Source of the DNA: Spirochaetales bacterium
GTDB lineage: Bacteria > Spirochaetota > Spirochaetia > Sphaerochaetales > Sphaerochaetaceae
Assembly: GCA_012519125.1 (NCBI GenBank)
Contig: JAAYQY010000289.1
Coordinates: 1 to 5,733, forward strand
Reading direction: 5' to 3'
Length of the DNA stretch: 5,733 nt
Of this stretch, positions 1-5,515 are shown piece by piece. Each line of letters begins with the position of its first letter. Positions within the stretch are counted from its first letter, which is position 1. The notes below the pieces were generated by a model. It was not told the DNA's origin and ran no database searches. It was given only the letters and a program-made list of their open reading frames with translations. The position numbers were made by a program, and so were the translations under genes.

Positions 1-387
1 ACCGATGCAGCCGACTCCCTCGACAAAAATCGGGAAGCCACCACCGCAAGCAACAAACTTGGTTGGATCCAAGCCGCGCTCAGCCAGCGTAGCTCCCCGC
101 TTCTTCAGAAAGAGTGCATACCTGAGCGTACTCATCTCAAAGTGCTGGACCGTGCGGAATTTGCGGTCGATCCAGCCCTCGTTGCCATAATTGGTTCCTT
201 CCGCTGCGTATTGGAACAGCGTAAGTCCACTCAGGGATCGAATAGCGATGGCAATCTTCAGATCTTTGTCCATCGCTTCTGAAACAAACACTTTCCCCAG
301 CTCCCAGGCATCCTCATGGGTGAAGGTTTCGAACTTCAACAGCTCTTCCTGGGCACTTACGATCGCATACCGCTCTTCCAATTCCAT
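1..387 (-). CDS. UPF0303 / DUF336 family protein (heme-degrading-domain-like), 3' end cut by window
   Basis: The 129 visible residues start at ATG 387 and run open to base 1; the C-terminus lies outside the window. The sequence fits the UPF0303 family (HbpS/GlcG-like DUF336 fold), whose members are about 160 residues, so roughly 30 are missing. Family-like blocks are the N-E-G-W-I-D-R-K stretch (about residues 69-76) followed by T-V-x-x-F, and the glycine-rich G-G-G-F-P-I-F-V-E-G-V-G segment (about 115-126). Some DUF336 proteins bind or degrade heme, but the biochemical role of UPF0303 proteins is not settled, so no function is assigned. The start codon lies 3 nt after the stop of the oxidoreductase gene. 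Its Shine-Dalgarno GGGGAG (400-395) overlaps the end of that gene, which implies co-transcription and coupled translation. No signal peptide or membrane helix is seen, so it should be cytoplasmic. Family assignment is fairly sure; function is unknown. Confidence 0.82.
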   Translation of the reverse strand, partial: MELEERYAIVSAQEELLKFETFTHEDAWELGKVFVSEAMDKDLKIAIAIRSLSGLTLFQYAAEGTNYGNEGWIDRKFRTVQHFEMSTLRYALFLKKRGATLAERGLDPTKFVACGGGFPIFVEGVGCIG

Positions 388-390
388 ACC

Positions 391-1359
391 TTACTCCCCT
401 GGATAGCGGATACCCCATTGGGTTCTGAGTGTATCCATCACTTCCATTACCTTGATGATCTCACTGTGCGGCATTTGCTTGCACTCGAGCTGTCCTTCCT
501 CTATCGCCTTCCTGCAAGCTTCCACCTGATGTTCAAACCCGGTGATGTACTTGAATGGCTTGTAAGTCTCCACCAGATTGTAGTCACGGTCATAGACATT
601 GATTCCCTCACAGTTGTTGATGTTGAGGAACTCTATGAACCCGCGACTCCCGAAAATGGCTCCTCTGCGATCTGAAGTGCTGACCATGGAGGAGTGGAGC
701 ACCGCCATCTTGCCGCCCTTGAACGTTAGGGTCATGGAGTTTGACTCATCCACGCCGCTGTCGGTCTTGATGCAACTCGATTCGATGCATTCAATCTCAT
801 TTCCGAAAACCATCATGGCGAAGTTGATCGGGTACACCCCTACATCGAGCAGGGCTCCGCCAGCAAGCTCAGGATCGGTAAGGCGCTTTACTCCCTTGAT
901 GGGATAGCATAGGTTTGCTGTCAGGGAGTGTGGTTCACCGATGACCCTTCGTTCGAGAATCTGGTCAAGGACCAGACGCATCGGCAGATACCGTGTCCAG
1001 ATCGCCTCGGCCACGAGAAGCTTTTTCTCTTTGCCGTACGCAAGCACCTTGCGGGCCTGCTCGGCATTCGTCGTAAAGCTCTTTTCGCAGAGCACATGTT
1101 TACCGCTCTTCAAAGCGAGCATCATATGCTCGTAGTGCAGGGAGTGTGGAGTACAGACATAGACAAGATCGACTTCAGGATCATTGAGCATCTCTTCATA
1201 GCTGCCGTAAGCCTTTCGGATCTTGTAGGTTTGAGCGAAATCACGAGCCTTTTGGATATCGCGTGATGCGACTGCATAGGCTTCGACATGTTCCATCTCG
1301 GCAACGGTTGCTGCCATCTTGCGGGCTATGTTGCCAGCTCCTAGAATTGCCAGTTTCAT
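391..1359 (-). CDS. Gfo/Idh/MocA family NAD(P)-dependent oxidoreductase
   Basis: A 322-residue protein of usual family length. The N-terminal Rossmann fold opens with G-A-G-N-I-A (residues 7-12) for NAD(P) binding. The beta-strand end V-C-T-P-H (68-72) and the motif C-E-K-S (91-94), carrying the family's catalytic-type lysine K93, follow. The C-terminal substrate domain has A-E-A-I-W-T-R-Y (117-124) and G-G-A-L-L-D-V-G-V-Y (168-177). This combination is typical of the dihydrodiol dehydrogenase-like branch: the usual histidine of the GGxxxDxGxH motif is a tyrosine, and the proline of EKP is serine. The substrate is probably a sugar, polyol or related carbonyl compound, but cannot be named. The start chosen is ATG 1359, because AGGAGG (1371-1366) sits 5 nt upstream; an in-frame GTG at 1365 would abut the Shine-Dalgarno. 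The UPF0303 gene follows 3 nt downstream, in the same operon. Cytoplasmic. Confidence 0.9.
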   Translation of the reverse strand: MKLAILGAGNIARKMAATVAEMEHVEAYAVASRDIQKARDFAQTYKIRKAYGSYEEMLNDPEVDLVYVCTPHSLHYEHMMLALKSGKHVLCEKSFTTNAEQARKVLAYGKEKKLLVAEAIWTRYLPMRLVLDQILERRVIGEPHSLTANLCYPIKGVKRLTDPELAGGALLDVGVYPINFAMMVFGNEIECIESSCIKTDSGVDESNSMTLTFKGGKMAVLHSSMVSTSDRRGAIFGSRGFIEFLNINNCEGINVYDRDYNLVETYKPFKYITGFEHQVEACRKAIEEGQLECKQMPHSEIIKVMEVMDTLRTQWGIRYPGE

Positions 1360-1365
1360 AGGCAC

Positions 1366-1371
1366 CTCCTC
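1366..1371 (-). promoter_or_regulatory. Shine-Dalgarno of the oxidoreductase gene (decides the start)
   Basis: On the minus strand AGGAGG lies 5 nt before ATG 1359. The alternative in-frame GTG at 1365-1363 follows it with no spacer, so it is unlikely to be used. This shortens the longest open frame by two codons. Confidence 0.8.
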
Positions 1372-1375
1372 TCCT

Positions 1376-1393
1376 ACACAGTATAGGCTGTGT
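1376..1393 (-). repeat. Inverted repeat over the putative -10 (possible operator)
   Basis: A perfect 6-bp inverted repeat, ACACAG and CTGTGT, separated by 6 nt, overlaps the putative TATACT box. It could be a repressor operator or a small hairpin after the PAQR-like gene. No T tract follows it on the minus strand, so it does not look like an intrinsic terminator. Confidence 0.4.
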
Positions 1394-1408
1394 CAAGAAG
1401 AAATGCAA
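1380..1408 (-). promoter_or_regulatory. Possible sigma70 promoter for the oxidoreductase–UPF0303 pair
   Basis: Reading the minus strand, TTGCAT (1408-1403, weak -35) is followed by a 17-nt spacer and TATACT (1385-1380, a 5/6 match to the -10 consensus). The start of transcription would fall near 1373, leaving a very short leader just containing the AGGAGG. It lies in the only sizeable intergenic gap between genes here (1360-1410). The -35 is poor, so this is tentative; read-through from the upstream operon is an alternative. Confidence 0.35.
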
Positions 1409-1410
1409 AG

Positions 1411-2151
1411 TCAAATCATGCCGAGTTCCAAGGTGAACAGGACAAAACCGATCAGGGCAAAGATGGAAGAGGTGTGCATTCTCGACTCTCTCTTGAAGAA
1501 CAGGGTCACCAGAGACCAGATTGAGAAGAGCATCACCCTCAGGATTGATTCCAAACCGATCACACTCACCAAGCTGACAAGAGGCAAAAGAGAGGAGAAG
1601 AGGAAACTGACTCGCTGGCTGAGTTGGGTACGTCCGGAAAGAAACAAGAGACTGGCAGCAACCAAGAGAAGGGAGAGGCTGCGAACCACTACCAGTGTAG
1701 AGGGAGCGAACGTAGAAGCGACTGTGAGATTCACCAAAAAGAGCGAAAGCATTTTCGCTATCTCTCTGAGGTTGAGAAACACAAAATGGGAGCGGGTATC
1801 GGGTTCAAAGAAATGAAAGAGGGAAGAGAGGCTGAACGTCAGGATGCAGGAAGCATAACAAAGCAGAAGAAAGAGATTGTCAAAGCTCAGCGAGAGTTGG
1901 ACAACCAAAAATGTGACGGCAAGCAGCGCTGCAACAATGTCCAGGATACCATTGAATACGGAGAGCGGGTGTGCATGGATGCGCTCACCCTGCTGCTTTG
2001 CAAAGCGTTCGGCATCGTAGGTGAACCGAAAGGAGGTGCCATTCTTAAGGCGAGCACGGAACACAAGATTCTGCACCTGCTGGGCGTGCTGGGATATCTC
2101 TTCCACCTGGCCTTGAAACTCTTTGAATACCGTTTCCAACTCTTTCATCAT
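1411..2151 (-). CDS. Seven-helix membrane protein, degenerate hemolysin III / PAQR-like
   Basis: A 246-residue protein with a polar N-terminal region of about 60 residues (helical, possibly coiled coil around 4-28) and about seven hydrophobic segments (roughly 66-88, 92-115, 132-150, 152-171, 182-200, 202-219 and 228-245). The pattern G-E-R-I-H-A-H before helix 1, S-L-S-S-L-F-H (107-113) at the end of helix 2, and the following loop resemble the E-x-x-N/S-x-x-x-x-H and S-x-x-x-H elements of HlyIII/PAQR proteins, where the helix 2 histidine is a metal ligand (H113 here). The paired H-x-x-x-H expected before the last helix is not present; a single H226 lies nearby. The family call is therefore moderate, and metal-dependent activity is doubtful. 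ATG 2151 overlaps the acyltransferase stop by one base (TGATG). A second in-frame ATG at 2148 has the better spacing (6 nt) from GGAG and may be the true start. Inner membrane. Confidence 0.6.
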   Translation of the reverse strand: MMKELETVFKEFQGQVEEISQHAQQVQNLVFRARLKNGTSFRFTYDAERFAKQQGERIHAHPLSVFNGILDIVAALLAVTFLVVQLSLSFDNLFLLLCYASCILTFSLSSLFHFFEPDTRSHFVFLNLREIAKMLSLFLVNLTVASTFAPSTLVVVRSLSLLLVAASLLFLSGRTQLSQRVSFLFSSLLPLVSLVSVIGLESILRVMLFSIWSLVTLFFKRESRMHTSSIFALIGFVLFTLELGMI

Positions 2152-2822
2152 CAGCTCCAGAACTTGTCTGTCTTGATTTGTTCGATCAAGGTTTCGATAC
2201 TTGCACTGAGACGCTCAGTAATCAATGCACACGCCTCATCCTTGTTTTCCTTGGCCATTTCCAGGGCTTCGGGAAACTCCATGCTTTTTCCGATATTTGC
2301 GTAATAGTTCCTACTCACAACCGTCATGGAACGCCTTGCTGCCCGGCTTTTCTTGTTTCTCACTCTTCGCTTGGGGGCAATGAGGCCGATGGGGATGACG
2401 GGACAGGGATGCTCAAGATAGATCAAGGCAATGCCCTTCTTGAAGGGTTTGAGCGTCTCCTGGACGTTGAGTTCGCCTTCGGGGAAGATGTAGACGCTTT
2501 CACCCTTTTTCAGATACTCAACAGCCTGGGAGACGACCTTCTTGCGATCTTCTTTTTCCAGTGCCTTGATCTGCTCGGTCCACCCAAGAAAAGAGCCCAC
2601 CACAGGAATGCCGAATCCGGGACCTATCACCATATGCAGGTCATCATGGGTTAGGGTGGTGACAAAGTGCACATCACTGCTGCTGAAGTGGTTGGAACAG
2701 AGAATCTTCGGTCCAGGGGGAAGTGCTTCTTCCTCCCAGGTCTGGAAATCATAGGCAAGTGCCAACAAAATCTTCACTACCTTGCGATAGATGCGGTGAA
2801 AGATCCTGCTATACGTTTTCAT
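2151..2822 (-). CDS. PlsC-type lysophospholipid/glycerolipid acyltransferase
   Basis: A 223-residue protein of the LPLAT (PlsC) superfamily, which transfers acyl groups to lysophosphatidic acid or similar acceptors at the membrane. Motif I is N-H-F-S-S-S-D (44-50), giving the catalytic HX4D pair H45/D50. Motif III is F-P-E-G-E-L-N (113-119), and motif IV is P-V-I-P-I-G-L (141-147). The usual FPEGTR reads FPEGEL here, so the arginine-like acceptor-phosphate contact is missing and the acceptor may not be lysophosphatidic acid. The N-terminus is basic and hydrophobic (about 9-24), suiting membrane association, and a cluster of basic residues occurs at 151-165. ATG 2822 is chosen because the open frame upstream of it lies entirely within the ATPase gene in another frame; GGAAAGAG precedes it. 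It overlaps the ATPase gene by 14 nt and the PAQR-like gene by 1 nt, so translation is probably coupled. Exact substrate unknown. Confidence 0.85.
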   Translation of the reverse strand: MKTYSRIFHRIYRKVVKILLALAYDFQTWEEEALPPGPKILCSNHFSSSDVHFVTTLTHDDLHMVIGPGFGIPVVGSFLGWTEQIKALEKEDRKKVVSQAVEYLKKGESVYIFPEGELNVQETLKPFKKGIALIYLEHPCPVIPIGLIAPKRRVRNKKSRAARRSMTVVSRNYYANIGKSMEFPEALEMAKENKDEACALITERLSASIETLIEQIKTDKFWS

Positions 2823-3585
2823 GTGTCTCTTTCCACGTAGGCATCCAAAGCGAGCGACCGAGGGTAGGGTCATATACCTGATGAGCTTTGATGTGGTACA
2901 CATCCTCCAGAAGGCTAGCGTTGAACACTTCCTGTGTCGGACCATAGGAGACCACTTTACCCTTCTTGAGCACCAATGCAATCTGGCTGTATACCTGGAC
3001 CAGCAGCAGGTCGTGAAGGACACAGACCACTGTATAGCCTTGCAAGACAAGTTGGCCCAAAAGCTCCATCATCGCTCTTTGGTGGCGAACATCAAGATGG
3101 TTCACCGGTTCATCAAGGAGGAGCAAGTTCCCATTTTGGCACAAAGCCCTTGCAAGCAGGACGCGCTGCATCTCACCGCCGCTGAGCTCGGTCACCAACT
3201 TGTGTTTGAGGTCCCAGATATCGCAGACGCGCATGGCATGTTCTGCATGATCCGTCTCATCGACTCCCCCATAGGCAAACCGTCCCATCCTCACCGCTTC
3301 TTCCACGCTGAAGGCGTAATCCAATTTTCCATTCTGTGCAACAAAACCAAGTTTGCGTGCCAGTTCTTTCTGGCTGAGGTGTGCAACATCCAGATCCCCA
3401 AGATAAACCACCCCTGTTTCTGGTTTCAATTGGCGGAAAAGAAATTTCAACAAGGTCGATTTCCCGCTTCCGTTCGGCCCGGTGAGAGCAATGAAAGAGC
3501 CAGTAGGCAGTTTCAGGTCCAGATGGTCAAACACCATGTTCTGATCGTACGCAAAGCTTACTTGTTCAAAGCGGATGCTAGGCAT
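2809..3585 (-). CDS. btuD: Cobalamin-type ABC transporter ATP-binding protein (BtuD/FecE family)
   Basis: A 258-residue ABC ATPase that powers import through the neighbouring permease; it sits on the cytoplasmic face as a homodimer. All motifs are intact: Walker A G-P-N-G-S-G-K-S-T (36-44), Q-loop Q84, signature L-S-G-G-E-M-Q (134-140), Walker B L-L-L-L-D-E-P (154-160), D-loop N-H-L-D (162-165) and H-loop H191. Length and motif flavour fit the FecE/BtuD/FhuC group. ATG 3585 is chosen: residues before it in the open frame belong to the permease gene region and do not resemble the family, while the protein from M-P-S-I-R-F begins as ABC domains do. It overlaps the permease stop by 8 nt; its Shine-Dalgarno is weak (AGG about 7 nt upstream), suggesting coupled translation. 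The family alone cannot separate siderophore from B12 transport; the upstream riboswitch favours cobalamin or another corrinoid. Confidence 0.88.
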   Translation of the reverse strand: MPSIRFEQVSFAYDQNMVFDHLDLKLPTGSFIALTGPNGSGKSTLLKFLFRQLKPETGVVYLGDLDVAHLSQKELARKLGFVAQNGKLDYAFSVEEAVRMGRFAYGGVDETDHAEHAMRVCDIWDLKHKLVTELSGGEMQRVLLARALCQNGNLLLLDEPVNHLDVRHQRAMMELLGQLVLQGYTVVCVLHDLLLVQVYSQIALVLKKGKVVSYGPTQEVFNASLLEDVYHIKAHQVYDPTLGRSLWMPTWKETHENV

Positions 3586-4558
3586 AGAGGAACCTGCCTT
3601 TGCGCAAGAGGTGGATGAACAGGGGAACACCAATCAGGCTGGTGATGATACCCACCGGAAGTTCTCCCGAAGGAAGCAGAATCCTGGAAAGCGTATCGCT
3701 CGCAAGCAGCAAGAGACCGCCGACGAGAGCAGAGGGGGCGAGCAACTTTGCATGCTTTGGCCCTACCAGCAATCGGCTGACATGGGGTGCCATCAAGCCG
3801 ATGAAGCCGATGACCCCAAAGTAAGCGACACACAGTGCTGTGGCAAAGGATGAGAGCAAGAGAAATGATGTTCTCACTTTGGCGACGGAAAGTCCGCCTG
3901 CGCGTGCGGAACTCTCATCGAGCAACAGCATGTCCAGATTTTGGTGGAAAACGCGAAGTACAACGAAAAGCAGAAGGAATGCAACAGCAATGACCCCAAC
4001 TTGGGTATACGTGCTGGAAGAGAAACTCCCAAGCGTCCAGAAAAGGATCCGCTGATACTGTTCCTTGTGCAGGAACATCAACAGCGTCATCGCAGAGGAG
4101 AGGATGTAATTGACCCCGACTCCCGTAAGCAAAAGCGTTGTGCTGCTGCCTCTTCTCCGTGAAGCAAGACCTATGATGAGGATGGTGGTTGCCAAGGCAC
4201 CAGCCAGTGCACTGAGGGGAAAGCCAAACAATGGAGCCAGGCCCAAGAAGAGGGCAAGCGCAACACCAAAGGATGCGCCGCTGCTGATTCCAAGAATGAA
4301 CGGGTCGGCCATGCTGTTGTGCAGTGACGCCTGAAAGACAGCACCTGCTACTCCGAGTGCAGCACCACAGAAAAAAGAACCCAAGATTCGGGGAAGTCGC
4401 AATTGCAAAATGATGTATGCTTGGTTTGCACGTCTGCCGTTGCCCAGCAAAACCTGTATGGTGTCGGAAAGTCCGATTTTGGAAGGTCCAAGCGTCAGTG
4501 AGAGCACCATCAATACCAGGCTGGAAATCAGAAGGCTAGGCACCAACGTGCGTTTCAT
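3578..4558 (-). CDS. btuC: Cobalamin-type ABC transporter permease (BtuC/FecCD family)
   Basis: A 326-residue polytopic inner-membrane protein of normal FecCD length, rich in hydrophobic helices (about ten expected). Family landmarks are Q-L-R-L-P-R-I (52-58), G-A-A-L-G-V-A-G-A-V-F-Q (65-76) followed by A-D-P-F-I-L-G (84-90), the cytoplasmic coupling loop around L-D-E-S-S-A-R-A-G-G (213-222), G-F-I-G-L-M-A-P-H-V-S-R (251-262), and the C-terminal S-G-E-L-P-V-G-I-I-T (297-306). It should form the translocation pore as a dimer, docking the periplasmic binding protein outside and the ATPase inside. The usual N-P-L-A-D-P reads N-S-M-A-D-P, a mild variant. ATG 4558 overlaps the binding protein's stop by 4 nt (ATGA), with AGGAG 8 nt upstream. 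The B12 assignment rests on the riboswitch; the protein family also carries iron-siderophore and heme permeases. Confidence 0.9.
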   Translation of the reverse strand: MKRTLVPSLLISSLVLMVLSLTLGPSKIGLSDTIQVLLGNGRRANQAYIILQLRLPRILGSFFCGAALGVAGAVFQASLHNSMADPFILGISSGASFGVALALFLGLAPLFGFPLSALAGALATTILIIGLASRRRGSSTTLLLTGVGVNYILSSAMTLLMFLHKEQYQRILFWTLGSFSSSTYTQVGVIAVAFLLLFVVLRVFHQNLDMLLLDESSARAGGLSVAKVRTSFLLLSSFATALCVAYFGVIGFIGLMAPHVSRLLVGPKHAKLLAPSALVGGLLLLASDTLSRILLPSGELPVGIITSLIGVPLFIHLLRKGRFLYA

Positions 4559-5433
4559 TCTTTGCTCTCCTGATGAATCAGATCATAGAGCAATGCAAGT
4601 GCTTCTGCAATTCGGGGGCCCTGACGGCTGATAAGATCTGCATCGAAAACACGGATATCGCCCTTCAAATCAGCATAGGGCTTGGTGGAGGTGAACTCTG
4701 CAAGTGTCTGTTCTGCACTCTCTCCCCAACGTGGACTGAGCAGGAGGAGCTCCGGGTCATGATGCATCAGCAGTTCCTTGCTGTAGGTCCAGTTGGTTGC
4801 ATCCTTGGCAATATTGATTCCTCCGGCAAGCTCAATCATCTCACCAAGAAACGTGTCTCCGGTAGCGGTAGCATCAAACGAGGCAAAATCCAGAACCACG
4901 TACACTGTTTTCTTCTGTCTGTTCTGAGCTTCCATGAACACGGTGCGGATTTCATTCTGCATGTTGAGAATCATCAGCTCCGCTTCTTTTTGCCTCCCAA
5001 CAGCATCTGCAACTCCCCGGATGAGGGCATAGGTTCCTTGGACGCTCTGATCTGTGTGAAGCGAGAGCACTTCAATGCCTGCTTGCTTGATCGATGCGAG
5101 AAACCCTTCACTGACAAAGGCGCTGCTGATCACCAAGGTGGGTTCAAGGGAGAGCAGCTTTTCCAGACTGGGGTTGTAGAGGGTCCCCACCGAGGGAAGA
5201 GAGAGAGCTTCTTCAGGGTAGTTGCAATAATCGCTTCTTCCTACCAGAAGGTTTCCAACCCCGAGGGCATACAGTGTCTCTGTCACATTGGGTGAAAGGC
5301 TGACTATCGCTTGGACTGGCTCTTCAGCTTGGATTTGTTTCTCTTGGATCGGAAGGGCAGTCAGCTTCGGCATCGAGATGCTGAAGGTCATCATAAGCAG
5401 AATCAGTAGTTGTCGTAACGATGTGTTGTGCAT
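4555..5433 (-). CDS. btuF: Periplasmic cobalamin-binding protein of an ABC importer (BtuF/FecB family)
   Basis: A 292-residue class III solute-binding protein. A signal peptide is visible: basic n-region to R7, hydrophobic core about 9-21, probable cleavage after L-T-A (about 24-26), and no lipobox cysteine, so it is probably soluble in the periplasm. The first lobe begins I-V-S-L-S-P-N-V-T-E-T-L-Y-A-L-G (43-58), then V-G-R-S-D-Y-C-N-Y-P (64-73) and the linker-side L-E-K-L-L-S-L-E-P-T-L-V-I (90-102), all typical of BtuF/FecB proteins. E91 and E220 are candidate docking glutamates equivalent to those that salt-bridge to BtuC arginines; this is inferred by eye. The start at 5433 places the signal peptide at the N-terminus and has AAGGGG upstream (5443-5438). 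An in-frame ATG at 5502, just after the riboswitch B12 box, would add 23 residues and is the alternative. It is the first gene after a cobalamin riboswitch, so probably reduced when B12 is abundant. Confidence 0.88.
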   Translation of the reverse strand: MHNTSLRQLLILLMMTFSISMPKLTALPIQEKQIQAEEPVQAIVSLSPNVTETLYALGVGNLLVGRSDYCNYPEEALSLPSVGTLYNPSLEKLLSLEPTLVISSAFVSEGFLASIKQAGIEVLSLHTDQSVQGTYALIRGVADAVGRQKEAELMILNMQNEIRTVFMEAQNRQKKTVYVVLDFASFDATATGDTFLGEMIELAGGINIAKDATNWTYSKELLMHHDPELLLLSPRWGESAEQTLAEFTSTKPYADLKGDIRVFDADLISRQGPRIAEALALLYDLIHQESKE

Positions 5434-5434
5434 A

Positions 5435-5455
5435 ACGCCCCTTGCAAATGGGCAT
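5435..5455 (-). promoter_or_regulatory. Putative Shine-Dalgarno sequestering hairpin of btuF
   Basis: In the minus-strand transcript AUGCCC (5455-5450) can pair with GGGCGU (5440-5435) over a 9-nt loop, burying the AAGGGG Shine-Dalgarno (5443-5438) of the ATG at 5433. The six pairs include one G-U. This fits translational rather than transcriptional control, as no U tract follows. Confidence 0.5.
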
Positions 5456-5466
5456 GGAACATACCC
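5450..5466 (-). promoter_or_regulatory. Putative anti-sequestor hairpin in the btuF leader
   Basis: GGGUAUG (5466-5460) and CAUGCCC (5456-5450) form seven contiguous pairs (one G-U) over a UUC loop. It shares 5450-5455 with the sequestering hairpin, so only one of the two can exist at a time. Its 5' arm also overlaps GUCAGG (5470-5465), which is complementary to CCUGAC (5508-5503) at the end of the B12 box, giving a possible link to ligand state. Confidence 0.5.
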
Positions 5467-5474
5467 TGACCTAT

Positions 5475-5484
5475 ACTCCGTAGG
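5475..5484 (-). repeat. Leader segment complementary to an aptamer loop (partner at 5642-5651)
   Basis: CCUACGGAGU (5484-5475) in the leader is the exact reverse complement of ACUCCGUAGG (5651-5642). Eight bases of the latter, UCCGUAGG, lie in the 14-nt loop of the peripheral hairpin near the 5' side of the aptamer. This allows a long-range loop pairing across about 160 nt. A competing local hairpin UUCCG/CGGAG (5493-5489 with 5480-5476) overlaps it. Confidence 0.55.
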
Positions 5485-5499
5485 CCGTCGGAATTTATT

Positions 5500-5515
5500 C
5501 ATGTCAGGTCTCCTG
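5500..5515 (-). promoter_or_regulatory. Alternative btuF start with Shine-Dalgarno inside the B12 box
   Basis: AGGAG of the B12 box lies 7 nt before ATG 5502, an ideal ribosome-binding arrangement, and this ATG is in frame with btuF. Use of it would add 23 mostly basic and polar residues before the signal peptide. The sequence between 5502 and 5433 looks more like structured leader than coding sequence, so it is the second choice. Confidence 0.3.

Noticed and set aside
1376..1393. Intrinsic terminator after the PAQR-like gene
   Set aside because: The stem is only 6 bp and is not followed by a T tract on the minus strand.
1624..2304. Plus-strand open frame (226 codons) opposite the PAQR-like and acyltransferase genes
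   Set aside because: Its product is low-complexity and highly charged, the expected reverse of a hydrophobic membrane protein gene.
2823..3050. N-terminal extension of the acyltransferase from an upstream start at 3050
   Set aside because: The added 76 residues come from within the ATPase gene in another frame and do not resemble any part of a PlsC protein.
2821..3618. Long plus-strand open frame (265 codons) opposite the ATPase gene
   Set aside because: The minus strand encodes a complete ABC ATPase with all motifs; the plus-strand product shows no recognisable family and no ribosome binding site. It is a shadow.
3586..3633. Upstream start of the ATPase at 3633
   Set aside because: The extra 16 residues lie inside the permease coding region and precede the normal beginning of the ABC domain.
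4573..5295. Plus-strand open frame (240 codons) opposite btuF
   Set aside because: Antisense to a well-supported binding protein gene; no family resemblance.
2809..5433. Iron-siderophore or heme importer (FecBCD/FhuBCD type)
   Set aside because: The protein families are shared, but a cobalamin riboswitch directly upstream makes a corrinoid substrate more likely. It is kept only as an alternative.
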